Source of the DNA: an uncultured Oscillospiraceae bacterium
GTDB taxonomy: Bacteria; Bacillota; Clostridia; Oscillospirales; Ruminococcaceae
Assembly (NCBI GenBank): GCA_910587335.1
Contig: CAJUMG010000010.1
Coordinates: forward strand, 25,480 to 75,437
Direction: 5' to 3'
Length of the DNA stretch: 49,958 bases
Below the pieces are notes generated by a model. It was given only the letters and a program-made list of their open reading frames with translations, was not told where the DNA came from and searched no databases. Numbering within the stretch: position 1 is the first letter of the stretch; each line of letters begins with the position of its first letter. This document shows, piece after piece, positions 49,427-49,958 of this stretch. A program made the translations under genes and the position numbers.

Positions 49427-49958
49427 CAGTTTCGGTAATCGGCGCGGGACTGGCGGGCTGCGAGGCTGCCTGGCAGCTGGCCGGCCGCGGCATTCCGGTG
49501 ACGCTGTATGAAATGAAGCCGGTTCGATTTTCTCCGGCTCATCATTATGAGGGATTTGCAGAGCTGGTCTGTTCCAATTCGCTGAAGGCCAACCGGGTTG
49601 GTTCGGCGGCGGGGCTTTTAAAAGAGGAGATGGCCAGGTTGGGCTCCATTGTGGTCCGGTGCGCCCGCGAAACAGCGGTTCCCGCCGGCGGCGCCCTGGC
49701 GGTTGACCGAAAGCTGTTTTCGGACCGGGTGACCCAGAGGATCAAAGCGCACCCTTTGATTACGGTGATCCATGAAGAGGTGACAGAAATCCCAGACGGA
49801 CCGGTGATCATCGCCTCCGGTCCGCTGACCAGCGAGAAGCTTTCCGGTGCGATTGAGAAGCTGTTGGGAGAAGCGTATCTGAGCTTTTACGATGCGGCGT
49901 CGCCCATTGTGTCCTTTGACAGCATAGATATGGACAAGGCCTTTTTTGCCGCCCGGTA
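49423..49958 (+). CDS. trmFO: Methylenetetrahydrofolate-tRNA-(uracil-5-)-methyltransferase TrmFO, partial
   Basis: The first 178 codons of a flavoprotein; it runs off the right edge. It starts at the ATG overlapping the topA stop, with AAAGGAC upstream. The FAD-binding fold VIGAGLAGCEAAWQLA and the next motif VTLYEMKPVRFSPAH, followed by LVCSNSLKAN, are specific to TrmFO, which makes ribothymidine 54 in tRNA with folate as the methyl source. The position after topA is typical for Firmicutes. Confidence 0.95.
   Translation, partial: MTVSVIGAGLAGCEAAWQLAGRGIPVTLYEMKPVRFSPAHHYEGFAELVCSNSLKANRVGSAAGLLKEEMARLGSIVVRCARETAVPAGGALAVDRKLFSDRVTQRIKAHPLITVIHEEVTEIPDGPVIIASGPLTSEKLSGAIEKLLGEAYLSFYDAASPIVSFDSIDMDKAFFAAR

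Noticed and set aside
1..49958. CRISPR arrays, insertion sequences, prophage or integrons
   Set aside because: No repeat-spacer pattern, transposase, integrase or phage structural gene was found; apart from the radical SAM gene the region is ordinary chromosomal backbone.

Overview
The window looks like chromosomal DNA of an anaerobic, Gram-positive, non-mycobacterial Firmicute, most likely a Clostridia member near Oscillospiraceae/Ruminococcaceae. This rests on a PolC-type replicative polymerase, the pyrH-frr-uppS-cdsA-dxr-rseP-ispG-polC gene order, AddAB instead of RecBCD, the folate-type tRNA methyltransferase TrmFO, strong AGGAGG-type ribosome binding sites, frequent TTG/GTG starts and many intrinsic terminators. 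Base composition is near 50% G+C, apart from one clearly AT-richer gene at 42.4-43.8 kb. I see no prophage, insertion sequence, CRISPR array, tRNA or rRNA.

Layout. 0.1-3.3 kb: an M23 cell-wall hydrolase (minus strand), an EamA transporter and two tiny genes. 3.5-14.2 kb: one long plus-strand housekeeping operon covering UMP kinase, ribosome recycling, the polyprenyl carrier, CDP-diacylglycerol, the MEP isoprenoid pathway (dxr, ispG), a site-2 protease and PolC. 14.3-18.3 kb: a small DUF1540 cysteine protein (minus), a uroporphyrinogen-decarboxylase-fold enzyme, a membrane protein, a dimethylargininase-like hydrolase (minus) and exonuclease III with a coupled gene of unknown function. 19-22.2 kb: a sugar-phosphate module of two SIS-domain enzymes around a GntR/UTRA regulator. 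22.3-25.6 kb: proC, a cold-shock gene with a very long leader hairpin, and an alanine/glycine:cation symporter with a structured leader. 26-29.2 kb: a bifunctional class A penicillin-binding protein and a PnuC-type transporter. 29.4-32 kb: a three-gene NMT1/THI5-like ABC importer behind a GC-rich leader. 32.3-35.2 kb: a two-component system and a cytidylate-kinase-like protein. 35.3-42.2 kb: addB-addA. 42.4-43.8 kb: an AT-rich radical SAM gene interrupted by 20 consecutive C bases. 43.9-50 kb: infC-rpmI-rplT with its leader, a TrmH-family methyltransferase, dprA, topA and the start of trmFO.

The most unusual item is the radical SAM gene. Its reading frame passes through a 20-base poly-C tract and stops 14 codons later, while an open frame of about 126 codons continues in the +1 register up to 43815. 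Losing one C or gaining two would join both parts into a 469-residue protein. That is the layout of a slipped-strand phase-variation switch, a mechanism well known in some Gram-negative pathogens but, as far as I know, rarely reported in Clostridia.

The second theme is leader RNA. Several transport and envelope genes (the AGCS symporter, the ABC importer, pnuC, the penicillin-binding protein, the FrlB-like gene, csp and infC) have long or strongly folded 5' regions, some with alternative pairings that could act as attenuators. Only the infC leader has a clear known counterpart. All foldings were worked out by eye.
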